Origin: Humibacillus sp.
Lineage (GTDB): Bacteria > Actinomycetota > Actinomycetes > Actinomycetales > Dermatophilaceae
Length of the DNA stretch: 46,425 nucleotides
Reading direction: 5' to 3'
Assembly (NCBI GenBank): GCA_030452985.1
Contig: JAKDLG010000021.1
Location: 1-46,425 of the forward strand
The translations under genes and the position numbers were made by a program. Numbering within the stretch: position 1 is the first letter of the stretch; each line of letters starts with the position of its first letter. The notes under the pieces are model-generated. The model did no database searches. It saw only the letters and a program-made list of their open reading frames with translations, and was not told the DNA's origin. Positions 45,930-46,425 of this stretch are shown piece after piece.

Positions 45930-46151
45930 CCGGGTCGACGGGAGCTCGATAGCGGGGAACCAGAAGTCGAACTGCGCCAGCTCACCGGCCTCATAGGTCG
46001 TGCGGCCCACCGGGTCCGGCGGCAAGTACACCGGCCGCAGCTCAGCGACCCTGGCCTTGAACACCGTAAACCCACGGTCCCACCCAACCCGATACGCGAT
46101 CACGGTGGCCGGCATCGTCGGAACCGCCTGCAGCTGCCCACGGATCAACAT
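45930..46151 (-). pseudogene. IS21-family IstA fragment
   Basis: Internal piece of IstA: VPTMPATVIAYRVGWDRGFT, VAELRPVYLPPDP, TTYEAGELAQFDFWFPAIEL (first catalytic Asp). Homology stops near 45935. Different from the IstA at 19725, so two IS21 lineages are represented. Confidence 0.75.
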
Positions 46152-46298
46152 CTGGGTGCCGATCTTCCTCGGGCTGATTACGGCCGTCGTCGGCCGCGCT
46201 GTGCTATCAACGTCGCGGCTGCGTCGTGATCTTGATGCTCATCCGGATACCGTAGACCCGCTGACGCCGCTCACGGTGCGGCTGCATAGGGTCACCTC

Positions 46299-46425
46299 AT
46301 GACGCAGCCACAGGTGACCACCGTCGACGCCGGCCCTCACACGGTCTCTCGCCGGGTGACGGTGCATGCATGTTGCCGGCCACGTCGGTTGAGGATGTAG
46401 GCGTCACGATCGGTGAGGATGTTCT
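46299..46425 (+). pseudogene. Start of an SRPBCC-like gene, broken, at window edge
   Basis: ATG 46299 begins MTQPQVTTVDAGPHTVSRRV, which looks like the N-terminus of a polyketide-cyclase/SRPBCC protein (VSRRVTVHA...). After about 24 codons the similarity ends and a stop follows at 46401-46403. On the minus strand the last 45 bp read ILTDRDAYILNRRG, possibly the edge of another mobile element. Low certainty. Confidence 0.3.

Overview
The window is high-GC DNA with actinobacterial hallmarks: a dnaK promoter with an HspR-type (HAIR) inverted repeat, a large SARP regulator with NB-ARC domain, PadR, HxlR and TetR switches with divergent targets, strong AGGAG ribosome binding sites, GTG starts and a heliorhodopsin. 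A member of the Micrococcales (Intrasporangiaceae or Dermatophilaceae type) would fit, but that placement is inference.

Positions 1-511 are the 5' part of dnaK (minus strand). Its promoter region runs to about 690. Immediately beyond, a 26-kb Tn7-like island occupies 741-26753 and is bounded by a perfect 5-bp target duplication, ACAGC (736-740 and 26754-26758). The island is composite. Element A (741-19396) carries tnsA, tnsB, tnsC and tniQ and a cargo. Element B (19404-26753) has its own pair of matching ends, the same orientation, and only a fragment of tnsA, fused to a broken IS21 transposase. The two are joined head to tail with 7 bp between them. No cas genes, CRISPR repeats or recognised defence genes are present.

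Element A cargo is metabolic and regulatory: a cupin and a methyltransferase divergent from a SARP regulator, with three 11-bp direct repeats between them that look like SARP boxes; a frameshifted FAD oxidoreductase; a broken response regulator and a broken LuxR-type regulator; an HxlR repressor divergent from a flavin monooxygenase, followed by an ABM-like protein; and a methyltransferase relic. Element B cargo is a TetR/MFS efflux pair with an operator, a small unknown protein, a frameshifted Nudix hydrolase, a cupin, a ClpX-type zinc finger protein, and a PadR regulator divergent from a VOC-TsaA fusion protein.

Beyond the island (26759-27171) lies a degraded IS630 transposase whose 5' half is absent. 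Then comes what looks like resident chromosome: two coupled membrane proteins, a LuxR/TPR regulator, a small conserved gene, a truncated WYL-type regulator, a RibD/DHFR-like reductase, an aldo/keto reductase, an FMN-dependent alpha-hydroxy-acid oxidase, an aminoglycoside-phosphotransferase-fold kinase, a heliorhodopsin, a medium-chain reductase, a sulfite-oxidase-type molybdoenzyme, a deazaflavin-type (DDN) protein, a cNMP/CBS/nucleotidyltransferase regulator, and a DUF4157 protein followed 8 bp later by a small gene (possible effector and immunity pair). The right end (44054-46425) is a scrap region: a broken IS3 element, an NB-ARC/TPR relic, an IS21 istA fragment and an SRPBCC start.

A roughly 70-90-nt sequence recurs three times in the same orientation (around 12165, 26413 and 32046); its nature is unknown.
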